Origin: Streptomyces sp. HNM0575 | Lineage (GTDB): Bacteria; Actinomycetota; Actinomycetes; Streptomycetales; Streptomycetaceae | DNA length: 64,000 nucleotides | NCBI RefSeq assembly: GCF_012726265.1 | Contig: NZ_JAASAG010000001.1 | Location: forward strand, 124,001-188,000 | Reading direction: 5' to 3' | The notes under the pieces: generated by a model | Database searches by the model: none | Seen by the model: the letters and a program-made list of their open reading frames with translations, nothing else | Told to the model about the DNA's origin: nothing | Position numbers and translations under genes: made by a program | Shown: in pieces, positions 17,705-25,132 of the stretch | How the letters are laid out: the number at the start of each line of letters is the position of its first letter | Position numbering within the stretch: position 1 is the stretch's first letter

Positions 17705-18565
17705 GTGAAGTTGCTGCGCGTCGGACCGGTGGGGGCGGAGCGTCCGGCTCTGCTGGACGGCACCGGAGTGCTGCGGGATCTGTCGGATGTCGTACCGGAC
17801 GTCGACGGTGCGCTTCTCGCCGACGACGCGGCGCTGGGCCGGGTGCGTCGGGCCGCCGGGGCGCCCGGCGGGCTTCCTGCCCTGGAGCCGGAGGGGCTGC
17901 GTGTCGGTGCGCCCGTGGCCGGTATCGGCAAGGTGGTCTGCATCGGGCTGAACTACCACGATCACGCGCGGGAGACGGGCGGAGCGATCCCTGAGGAGCC
18001 GATCCTCTTCATGAAGGCGCCGGACACGGTGGTCGGTCCGTACGACACGGTGCTGGTGCCCCGGGGCAGCGAGAAGACGGACTGGGAGGTGGAGCTGGCC
18101 GTGGTGATCGGCCGTACGGCGCGCTATCTCGGTTCGGAGGAGGAGGCGCTGGCGGCGGTCGCCGGGTACGCGGTGTCCAACGACGTCTCCGAGCGGGCCT
18201 TCCAGCTGGAGCGCGGCGGGCAGTGGGACAAGGGCAAGAACTGCGAGACGTTCAACCCGCTGGGTCCGTGGCTGGTGACGGCGGACGAGGCCGGCGATCC
18301 GCAGTCGCTGGGGCTGCGGCTGTGGGTGAACGGCGAGCTGAGGCAGGACGGCACGACGGCCGAGCAGATCTTCCCGGTCGCCGAAGTGGTGCGCTATCTC
18401 AGCCAGTTCATGACGCTGCGGCCGGGGGACGTGGTCAGTACGGGGACGCCGGCGGGCGTCGCCATGGGGTTCCCTGAGCCGAAGCCGTATCTGCGTGCCG
18501 GTGACGTGATGGAGCTGGAGATCGACGGGCTGGGGCGGCAGCGGCAGGAGCTGCGCGCGGCATAG
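17705..18565 (+). CDS. fumarylacetoacetate hydrolase (FAH) family protein
   Basis: A 286-residue enzyme of the FAH superfamily, which cleaves or hydrates acyl-pyruvate-type compounds using a Mg ion. The conserved core is visible: GKVVCIGLNYHDHARE, FMKAPDTVVGP, the acidic metal ligands in DWEVELAVVIG, GYAVSNDVSERAFQ, and GDVVSTGTPAGVAMG. The N-terminal segment (VKLLRVGPVGAERPALLDG) is the usual lid-like domain. GTG 17705 is favoured by GGAG upstream. The exact substrate (homoprotocatechuate, acylpyruvate or oxaloacetate decarboxylation) cannot be told from sequence, and no aromatic catabolic genes are adjacent. Confidence 0.9.
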   Translation: MKLLRVGPVGAERPALLDGTGVLRDLSDVVPDVDGALLADDAALGRVRRAAGAPGGLPALEPEGLRVGAPVAGIGKVVCIGLNYHDHARETGGAIPEEPILFMKAPDTVVGPYDTVLVPRGSEKTDWEVELAVVIGRTARYLGSEEEALAAVAGYAVSNDVSERAFQLERGGQWDKGKNCETFNPLGPWLVTADEAGDPQSLGLRLWVNGELRQDGTTAEQIFPVAEVVRYLSQFMTLRPGDVVSTGTPAGVAMGFPEPKPYLRAGDVMELEIDGLGRQRQELRAA

Positions 18566-18658
18566 CCGCCCCGGCGACCTGGGCTCGGCCCCGTCTGCCC
18601 CGTCTGCCCCATCAGACCCGTCAGACCCGTCAGCCCCAACGGCCCGGGACGACGCAGG

Positions 18659-18682
18659 CGTCCGGGCCCGGGGGCCCGGACG
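18659..18682. terminator. bidirectional terminator between FAH and oxidoreductase genes
   Basis: CGTCCGGGCCC and its exact reverse complement are separated by two bases; the real loop would open a few base pairs. It lies between convergent genes and is preceded by short CAGACCCGT-type repeats (18613-18637). Confidence 0.6.
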
Positions 18683-18747
18683 GCGGGCGCGCCCCGCTCG
18701 GGCCGGGTGAGGTCAGGAGAGGCGCGGCCCGGGCGCCCGGGCGAGAG

Positions 18748-19836
18748 TCAGGCCAGGCCCGTGGTCACGACCCGGGATTCGCGAGCGGATGTGCGGGCCG
18801 CTTCCAGGACGCGGATGACGGCCAGGGCCTCGGCCGCCGTGACCGGTGGCGAGGTGCCCTCGCGGAGTGCGGTGGCGATCCCCTCGTAGTAGGCGGGGTA
18901 ATCGCCGTCCAGGGTCGGGACGGGGCGGCGCGCGTCGAGGTCGCCGATGGTGCCCCAGGCGATCTCGGGTTCGACTCCCCACCGGCTGCCGGGCGTTGGG
19001 CGGGCGCCCTCGCGCAGCGCGGCCTCCTGCGGGTCGAGTCCGTCCTTCACGTAGGCCGCTTCGCTGCCCAGCACCCGGAAGCGCGGCCCGAGTTGGGCGG
19101 CGACGGCGCTCATCCACAGGTGGGAGCGGACGCCGCCGGCGTGCGTGAGGGCGATGAAGGCGTCGTCGTCGGCTTCGGCCCCGTGGCGGCGCACGTCGGC
19201 CTCCGCGTAGACGGCCGTGACGGGCCCGAGGAGCGTGAGCGCCTGGTCGACGAGGTGGCTGCCCAAGTCGTAGAGGAGGCCGCCCACTTCGGCGGGGTCG
19301 CCGGACTCGCGCCAGCCGCCCTTGAGTTCGGGGCGCCAGCGCTCATAGCGGGACTCGAGGCGGTGGACGCGGTCGCCGAGCGCGCCGTCGGCCATGAGCG
19401 CGCGGACCGTACGGAAGTCGTTGTCCCAGCGGCGGTTGTGGAACACCGAGAGCAGCAGCCCCTGTTCGGCCGCGAGGGACGCCAGCTGCTGTGCCTCCGC
19501 CGCGGTCGCCGCCAGAGGCTTGTCGACGACGACGGGGAGGCCCGCTTCGAGGGCGCGGCGGGCGAGGGGGACGTGGGTGCGGTTGGGGGACGCGACGACG
19601 ACGAGGTCGAGGGAGCCGGCGCGTGCGAAGAGTTCGTCGGTGGTGGCGAGCGTACGCATGTCGCTGCCGTGCTCGGCGTGGACCTGGGCGCGCCGCTCCG
19701 GGTGTCCGGTGACGACGGTGTCGAGCGTCAGGTCGGGGGTGGCGGCGATGAGCGGCCCGTGGAAGACGGAGCCGGCCAGGCCGTATCCGATGAGGCCGAC
19801 GCGCAGGGGAGGAGGGGCAGCTTCCGTACGGTCCAT
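18748..19836 (-). CDS. Gfo/Idh/MocA family oxidoreductase
   Basis: NAD(P)-dependent sugar or inositol-type dehydrogenase of 362 residues. The N-terminal Rossmann fold starts VGLIGYGLAGSVFHGPLI (G-x-G-x-x-G), and the family E/D-K-P motif is present as VVDKPLA with the catalytic Lys. The C-terminal GFO_IDH_MocA domain includes GGLLYDLGSHLVDQAL, with the usual Asp and His. The ATG at 19836 opens directly into the fold. It diverges from a ROK regulator, and overlapping palindromes lie between, so the ROK protein probably controls it. Confidence 0.92.
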   Translation of the reverse strand: MDRTEAAPPPLRVGLIGYGLAGSVFHGPLIAATPDLTLDTVVTGHPERRAQVHAEHGSDMRTLATTDELFARAGSLDLVVVASPNRTHVPLARRALEAGLPVVVDKPLAATAAEAQQLASLAAEQGLLLSVFHNRRWDNDFRTVRALMADGALGDRVHRLESRYERWRPELKGGWRESGDPAEVGGLLYDLGSHLVDQALTLLGPVTAVYAEADVRRHGAEADDDAFIALTHAGGVRSHLWMSAVAAQLGPRFRVLGSEAAYVKDGLDPQEAALREGARPTPGSRWGVEPEIAWGTIGDLDARRPVPTLDGDYPAYYEGIATALREGTSPPVTAAEALAVIRVLEAARTSARESRVVTTGLA

Positions 19837-19848
19837 GGAAACCACTTT

Positions 19849-19872
19849 CGCAACGCGGTTGCGTAAGCGCAA
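19849..19872. promoter_or_regulatory. overlapping palindromes, candidate ROK operator
   Basis: CGCAAC-GCG-GTTGCG (19849-19863) is a perfect inverted repeat with a 3-base spacer. Sharing its right arm, TTGCG-TAAG-CGCAA (19859-19872) is a second perfect inverted repeat. They lie 13 bases before the oxidoreductase start and 20 before the ROK start. Confidence 0.6.
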
Positions 19873-19892
19873 GCCGCACGGACAATGGCCCC

Positions 19893-21659
19893 ATGAGCAG
19901 CGAACCGGCCCCGAGCAGCACATCCTCCCTCGACGGAGGCTGGGGACCGTCCGTGCCGTACGGCAGGAACGCGGCCCGTGTCCTCGGGCTGCTGCGGCTC
20001 GCGGGCCCGGACGGCGCGGACCGCGGTGAACTGGCGCTGCGCACCGGGCTCACTCCGCAGGCGGTGAGCAAGATCACGGCGCGGCTGCGGTCGCACGGGC
20101 TGGTCACCGAGGCCGGCCGCCGTGCCTCCACGGGCGGCAAGCCGAGCACGGTGCTGCGGCTGGCGCCGGGCGCGCGGCACGCGGTGGGGATACAGCTCGA
20201 TCGCGACCAGCTGACGGCGGTGCTCGTCGATCTGTCGGGCGGTGTCGTGGCGGGCCGTACCGCGCCGCTGGACATGGGCGGGGACGCCGAGTCGCTGCTG
20301 GACGCCGTCGAGTCGGCGGTGCACGGGCTGATCCGCGCCGGGCTTCCCGCGCTGGGCGCCGGTGCGCGGAGCGGCGCGGGACCGGAGGGAGCCACGGGCG
20401 GCGAGCTGTGGCAGCAGGCGTCCGAGGGCGAGGTGTGGTCGGCGAGCCATCCGGGGGCGGGCGCGGGGAGCGCGGCCGTGGTGGAACCGGCGGTCCAGGA
20501 GGCGGACGCGCGGCGGGCCGTCGAGGAGGAGGGGGAGCTGTGGCAGGACGCGGGCGGCGAGACGGAGCCCGGGAGGGAGGGAGAGCCGGAGCCGGAGCCG
20601 GAACAGGAGGACGTGGCGGCCGCGGTGGCCGGGGCGGCGGCAGCGGGGAGCGCCGCAGCCGAGGAGCCCGGTGAGGCGGCGGAACCCGGTGAGGGGGAGG
20701 AGCCGGAGGCGTCCGCCCGCTGGGAGGAGCAGCCGCCGGCGGACGAGGCCGAAACGGCGCCGGACGAGCACGTACCGGCCGGGCAGGCAGCCCAAGTCGC
20801 CGAGGGCGCCGGGCCGTTCGGCGCGGGCGGACGGTGGGGAAGCGTCGTCGGCGTGGGTGTCGCCGCGCCCGGCCCGCTGGACCACGTGCGCGGTGTGCTG
20901 CGCCAGGTCACCGGCTTTCCGTGGTGGGCGGGCTTCCCGCTGCGGGACGCGCTGGCCCGGCGCCTCGGCATGCCCGTCGTCGTCGACAAGGACACCAACG
21001 CCGCCGCGCTCGGACTCTCGCTGCGCGGCAAGGAGTCCTTGGCGTATCTCCACTTCGGTACGGGGCTGGGCGCGGGCCTCGTGCTCGACGGGCGCATCCA
21101 CCGCGGCAGGAGGAACGGCGCGGGCGAATTCGGCCACCAGGTGGTCCAGTTGGACGGCCCGCCGTGCCGCTGCGGCAGGAACGGCTGCCTGGAGGCGCTG
21201 TGCCTGGACGCCGTACGGCGCGGTGACAGCGCGGAGGCCGCACGCGTGCTCGGCGTGGGTGCGGCGAACCTGGTCAGGCTGCTCGACGTGGACCGTGTGC
21301 TGCTCGGCGGCCGTACGGTGCTGGCCGATCCGGACGTCTACCTCGACGGGGTCGCGGCACAGCTGCGGGCCGCGTCCGCAGCGGGATCAGGTGCCACAGC
21401 GGGATCAGGTGCCGGAGCGGGATCAGCCGCCGGACCGGGGGCCCGTACCGGAGCGGGGTCCCACGCCGGGGGAGGACCCGGGCCCGGCTCCGGTCCCGGC
21501 TCATGGGCGGGCGCCCCCTCCACGAGCGCCGGCAGCGCGGCCGGAGTACGGGTCGAGGTCGTCCCCGAAGGCGCCCGCACGGTCGCGGACGGCGCCGCGC
21601 AGCTCGTGCTCGCACCGCTCTTCGGGCGCACTCCGGGAGCGCCCGCCACCGCCGGTTAG
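19893..21659 (+). CDS. ROK family transcriptional regulator with two large low-complexity inserts
   Basis: Sugar-responsive repressor of the ROK family, 588 residues against about 390-400 usually. The winged HTH spans about 25-90 (ELALRTGLTPQAVSKITARL). The sugar-kinase fold begins at about 95 and is interrupted by an acidic Glu/Ala/Pro/Gly insert at about 152-313. The fold resumes with VVGVGVAAPGPLD, then HFGTGLGAGLVLDG, the ROK motif EFGH (His415) and the zinc cluster C425-x-C427-x4-C432. A second Gly/Ala/Ser insert covers about 496-551. All functional motifs are intact, so the protein is probably active. It diverges from the Gfo/Idh/MocA gene. Confidence 0.9.
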   Translation: MSSEPAPSSTSSLDGGWGPSVPYGRNAARVLGLLRLAGPDGADRGELALRTGLTPQAVSKITARLRSHGLVTEAGRRASTGGKPSTVLRLAPGARHAVGIQLDRDQLTAVLVDLSGGVVAGRTAPLDMGGDAESLLDAVESAVHGLIRAGLPALGAGARSGAGPEGATGGELWQQASEGEVWSASHPGAGAGSAAVVEPAVQEADARRAVEEEGELWQDAGGETEPGREGEPEPEPEQEDVAAAVAGAAAAGSAAAEEPGEAAEPGEGEEPEASARWEEQPPADEAETAPDEHVPAGQAAQVAEGAGPFGAGGRWGSVVGVGVAAPGPLDHVRGVLRQVTGFPWWAGFPLRDALARRLGMPVVVDKDTNAAALGLSLRGKESLAYLHFGTGLGAGLVLDGRIHRGRRNGAGEFGHQVVQLDGPPCRCGRNGCLEALCLDAVRRGDSAEAARVLGVGAANLVRLLDVDRVLLGGRTVLADPDVYLDGVAAQLRAASAAGSGATAGSGAGAGSAAGPGARTGAGSHAGGGPGPGSGPGSWAGAPSTSAGSAAGVRVEVVPEGARTVADGAAQLVLAPLFGRTPGAPATAG

Positions 21660-21751
21660 GCTGAACGTGGCACCGGGACCGACCGCCCCGCGTGCCGCCG
21701 CCCGCCCGCACTTCCCGCGAGGCCGATCCGACCCCTGGCAGGAGCCGTCAC

Positions 21752-22531
21752 GTGGCAGAGCGAAAGCCCATCGAGTCGTGGCTCACCGACATGGACGGTG
21801 TGCTGATGCACGAGGGCGTGCCCGTTCCCGGAGCGGACGCGTTCATCAAGCGACTGAAGGAGTCGGGCCGCCCCTTTCTCGTACTGACGAACAACTCGAT
21901 CTACACGCCGCGCGATCTGCACGCCCGCCTCGGGCGCATCGGCCTCGACGTGCCGACGGAGAACATCTGGACGTCGGCGCTCGCGACCGCGCAGTTCCTG
22001 GACGACCAGCGCCCCGGCGGCACCGCGTACGCGATCGGCGAGGCCGGTCTGACGACGGCGCTGCACGACATCGGGTACGTGCTCTCGGACGCCGACCCGG
22101 ACTACGTGGTGCTGGGCGAGACCCGTACATACAGCTTCGAGGCGCTGACGAAGGCGATCCGGCTGATCAACGACGGGGCGCGGTTCATCGCCACCAACCC
22201 CGACGAGACCGGTCCGTCGGCGGAGGGCGCGCTGCCCGCCACCGGGTCGGTCGCCGCGCTGATCACCAAGGCGACCGGCCGGCATCCGTACTTCGTGGGC
22301 AAGCCCAATCCGCTGATGATGCGCGCCGGACTGAACGCGATAGGGGCGCACTCGGAGACGTCGGCGATGATCGGCGACCGGATGGACACGGACGTAAGGG
22401 CCGGTATGGAGGCCGGACTTGAGACGTTCCTGGTGCTGACGGGGCTGACGAAGCCCGACGAGGTCGACCGCTTCCCCTACCGGGCCTCCAGCGTCGTCGA
22501 CTCCATCGCGGACCTCGTCGAACGCATCTGA
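21752..22531 (+). CDS. HAD-IIA family hydrolase (NagD-like phosphatase)
   Basis: A 259-residue phosphatase of the HAD superfamily subclass IIA. Motif I is LTDMDGVLMHEG (nucleophile Asp and second Asp), motif II is FLVLTNNSI, motif III is the Lys in GKPNPLMMRAGL, and motif IV is MIGDRMDTDVRAG. The C2 cap between motifs II and III is of normal size. The GTG at 21752 follows AGGAG. NagD relatives dephosphorylate nucleotides and sugar phosphates; the substrate here is not evident. The spacing from the ROK gene (92 bases) allows either co-transcription or its own promoter. Confidence 0.93.
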   Translation: MAERKPIESWLTDMDGVLMHEGVPVPGADAFIKRLKESGRPFLVLTNNSIYTPRDLHARLGRIGLDVPTENIWTSALATAQFLDDQRPGGTAYAIGEAGLTTALHDIGYVLSDADPDYVVLGETRTYSFEALTKAIRLINDGARFIATNPDETGPSAEGALPATGSVAALITKATGRHPYFVGKPNPLMMRAGLNAIGAHSETSAMIGDRMDTDVRAGMEAGLETFLVLTGLTKPDEVDRFPYRASSVVDSIADLVERI

Positions 22532-22734
22532 TCGCCGCGCTCCCGGAACGGCCGGCCCGCTGGACCCCGCGCGCCTGAACGGCCGTCCTGTACGCGAGTG
22601 GAACGGCACGGTAACGGCCCTATGGGACCGGGGCGACACGTGAGGACGCTGTGACACGATGGCCGTCCGGTTGCGGGTGCCTGCCGGAGGGAGCAGGCCG
22701 CACCGAGGGGGAAGGCCCGTCGAGGGGGAAGTCG

Positions 22735-23805
22735 ATGTACGGCAGGGGCAGTTGCGTTCTCGGTCGCGGTGCCGCGGCGGCGTGTGCGGTGGCGGCGCTG
22801 GCCGGGCTGCTGCTGGGCGGATGCTCGTCCGGATCCGGTACGGGCGACGAGGGCGGAAGCGGAGCCGGAGGCGGCGGTGACGTGGGGCAGCGCCCCAAGT
22901 CGGTCACGCCGTACTGGGTCGACCCGGACGGCAACGCCGCACGGCAGGCGGAGGCGTACCGCGAGGACGGCAAGAGCGAGCAGGCGTCGCTGATGCGGAA
23001 GATCGCGCGGCAGCCCGTCGCCGAATGGATCGGCACAGACGACCCCGAGGGGCAGACGCAGAGGATCACGACCGCGGCGGCGAAGGCCGGCCGGGACGCG
23101 CTGCTGGTCCTGTACAACCTGCCGCACCGCGACTGCGGCCAGTACTCCAAGGGCGGCGCCGCCGACGCCGGCGCCTACCGTGCCTGGCTGGCCCAGGTGA
23201 TGAAGGGCATCGGCAAGCGCCCGGCGACGGTGATCGTCGAGCCGGACGCGATCCCGCACGTGCTGATGAAGGGCTGCACCCCGGACCAGTACACCGACGA
23301 GCGCTACGAGTTGCTCAACGAGGCGGTCGGCAAGCTCCAGAGCCTCCCCGACGCACGGGTCTATCTGGACGCGGGCAACCCCGACTGGGTGCGCGATCCG
23401 GGCGCCCTCGTGGAGCCGATGAAGCGGGCGGGCATCGACACCGCCGACGGCTTCTCGCTGAACGTCTCCAACTACCAGACGACGGCGTCGAACAAGGCGT
23501 ACGGCAAGAGGTTCAGCCCGATGGTCGGCAACAAGCCGTTCGTCATCGACACCAGCCGGAACGGCAACGGCCCGGTCTCCGGCGCGGCCGGCGGCGACGA
23601 GGAGGCCTGGTGCAACCCGAAGGGAAGGGCCCTGGGCGCCGCGCCGACCACGAGGACCGGCGACCAGATCGTCGACGGCTATCTGTGGATCAAGCGGCCC
23701 GGTGAATCCGACGGCGAGTGCAAGGGCGGGCCGAAGGCGGGTCAGTGGTGGCCGTCCTACGCGCTGTCGCTGGCGCGCAACCAGGGCCGGGCTTCGAAGA
23801 GTTGA
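22735..23805 (+). CDS. glycoside hydrolase family 6 lipoprotein (endoglucanase-like)
   Basis: Predicted beta-1,4-glucanase, 356 residues, anchored as a lipoprotein: lipobox L-G-G-C with Cys30, then a Gly/Ser linker and a GH6 domain from about residue 52. GH6 landmarks include the R-D-C-x-x-Y motif (HRDCGQYS, Asp133), the general acid Asp171 in VIVEPDAIP, AGNPDWV, and DTSRNGNGP. The cysteine pairs typical of GH6 are present. There is no carbohydrate-binding module. The ATG at 22735 follows GAGGGGGA. Streptomyces often encode a GH6 protein (CslZ) with cslA-glxA; here the GH6 gene lies on the opposite strand, with a FAD oxidoreductase between. Confidence 0.92.
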   Translation: MYGRGSCVLGRGAAAACAVAALAGLLLGGCSSGSGTGDEGGSGAGGGGDVGQRPKSVTPYWVDPDGNAARQAEAYREDGKSEQASLMRKIARQPVAEWIGTDDPEGQTQRITTAAAKAGRDALLVLYNLPHRDCGQYSKGGAADAGAYRAWLAQVMKGIGKRPATVIVEPDAIPHVLMKGCTPDQYTDERYELLNEAVGKLQSLPDARVYLDAGNPDWVRDPGALVEPMKRAGIDTADGFSLNVSNYQTTASNKAYGKRFSPMVGNKPFVIDTSRNGNGPVSGAAGGDEEAWCNPKGRALGAAPTTRTGDQIVDGYLWIKRPGESDGECKGGPKAGQWWPSYALSLARNQGRASKS

Positions 23806-23814
23806 CGACCGGCC

Positions 23815-24828
23815 CTAGAAGCGGTCGAGGCGGCAGCCCGCCAGCGACGGCTCGACGGCGCCGTCGACCAGCTCCCGCGCGACCAGGCGGCCCACGGCGG
23901 GGGCGAGCGTGACCGCGGAGTGCAGCACCGCCACATAGAGGCCCGGCACGGCGGCGACCGGGCCGACGATCGGCTCCCCGTCGGCCGGCACGGGGCGCAG
24001 GCCGAGCCGGGTGCCGAGCAGCTCGACGTCCGCGGCGCCGCGGAAGGCGGACCGGACGGCGGCGAGAGTCGGTTCGGGCGAGTCCGCGGCGGCCAGCAGC
24101 CGGTCCGTGGCGGACTGCCGTAGATCGAAGTCCCGGTTGTTGACCACGGTGCGGACCAGACCGTCCGGAGCGCGGAACTGGAAGAGCGTCGCCGGCGACG
24201 GACCGACGGGTACGCGCACGCCGAGCTGCGCGCCCAGCGCGGCCGTGGCCACCCCTGCCGCGAGCACCACGGTCGCACCGGAGAGGGGCCCCGCGGCCGT
24301 ATCGACCCCGGCGACCCGGCCCGTCGCGTCCCGGCGGAGCGCGGTGACCGGGGTGTCCGTAAGGACCCGTGCGCCATGTGCGCGGGCACCCTCGACCAGG
24401 CGCTCGGTCACGCCCACCGGATCGACGGCGCCGTCACCGGGTGCCCAGACGGCCCACTCCGGGGGCTGCCGCAGGGCGGGTTCGAGCGCCGCCACGGCGG
24501 CCGCGTCCACGATCTCCCTTCCGGGACCCGCCTCCGGCACGCCGTCCGCCGCGCCCCAGGACAGAGAGCCGGACCAGGTCACCGGGAGTCCCGGCAGCTC
24601 GGCCTCCAGCCGGTGGTACTCCTGCGTCGCGGTCGCGCGCAGCGCGGCTGCCGGGCCGGTGCGCACGGCGGACGGCCCGAGCCCGATCCACGCGAACGAG
24701 TTCGCCGTCACGCCCGCGCCGGGCCGCCCGGCGTCGACGAGGGTCACGTCGGCACCGGCCCGTGCCGCGTGATAGGCCACCGAGGCGCCGACGATGCCGG
24801 CGCCGGCGACCACCAGGGGGCCGCTCAC
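23815..24828 (-). CDS. FAD-dependent oxidoreductase (DAO family)
   Basis: A 337-residue flavoprotein of the D-amino-acid oxidase/dehydrogenase superfamily. The dinucleotide-binding motif is at the start (PLVVAGAGIVGASVAYHAARAG, with an acidic residue in VTLVDAG). Later blocks include ATVVLAAGVATAALG and the C-terminal FAD motif around GLRPVPADGEPIVGPVAAVPGLYVAVLHSAVTLAP. GTG 24828 is favoured because it starts the Rossmann strand; no strong ribosome site is seen. It converges on the GH6 gene with nine bases between the stops. Substrate unknown; sarcosine, glycine or D-amino acids are typical for relatives. Confidence 0.85.
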   Translation of the reverse strand: MSGPLVVAGAGIVGASVAYHAARAGADVTLVDAGRPGAGVTANSFAWIGLGPSAVRTGPAAALRATATQEYHRLEAELPGLPVTWSGSLSWGAADGVPEAGPGREIVDAAAVAALEPALRQPPEWAVWAPGDGAVDPVGVTERLVEGARAHGARVLTDTPVTALRRDATGRVAGVDTAAGPLSGATVVLAAGVATAALGAQLGVRVPVGPSPATLFQFRAPDGLVRTVVNNRDFDLRQSATDRLLAAADSPEPTLAAVRSAFRGAADVELLGTRLGLRPVPADGEPIVGPVAAVPGLYVAVLHSAVTLAPAVGRLVARELVDGAVEPSLAGCRLDRF

Positions 24829-25132
24829 CGCGGGCCCGGCACGTCGACGGCGTTCTTGACGGGGTTCTTGACGGGGCTCCCGTCCGGGGCGCGGCCGCCG
24901 GCCAGATCCGCCATATGCGTCGCGCTCACCCGCGCACGGTAGCGCAGGGCCGCGACATGCCTCACGGACTTTTCCCACGCATCAACCCCCGTGCCCCGCC
25001 GGGCCGTTGGGCGGCCCGGCGGGAGCAGGGTGGGGGGTTGGGGAATGGTTCGGGGTACGGGGCCGGAGCCCCGGGGGGCCGGAGGCTGCGGAAGGGCGGA
25101 GACCGGCCCTCCGGGCCGCCGGGCCCGCGTTC
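24829..25132. other. region between glxA 3' end and the FAD oxidoreductase
   Basis: A 304-base region holding the promoter side of the FAD oxidoreductase and the terminator of the cslA-glxA operon at 24995-25023. A 12-base direct repeat (GTTCTTGACGGG) occurs near 24851-24876. No gene was recognised. Confidence 0.5.
24995..25023. terminator. hairpin terminator downstream of glxA
   Basis: A perfect 12-base stem CCCGCCGGGCCG / CGGCCCGGCGGG with loop TTGGG, 110 bases past the glxA stop in the direction of transcription. Confidence 0.6.
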
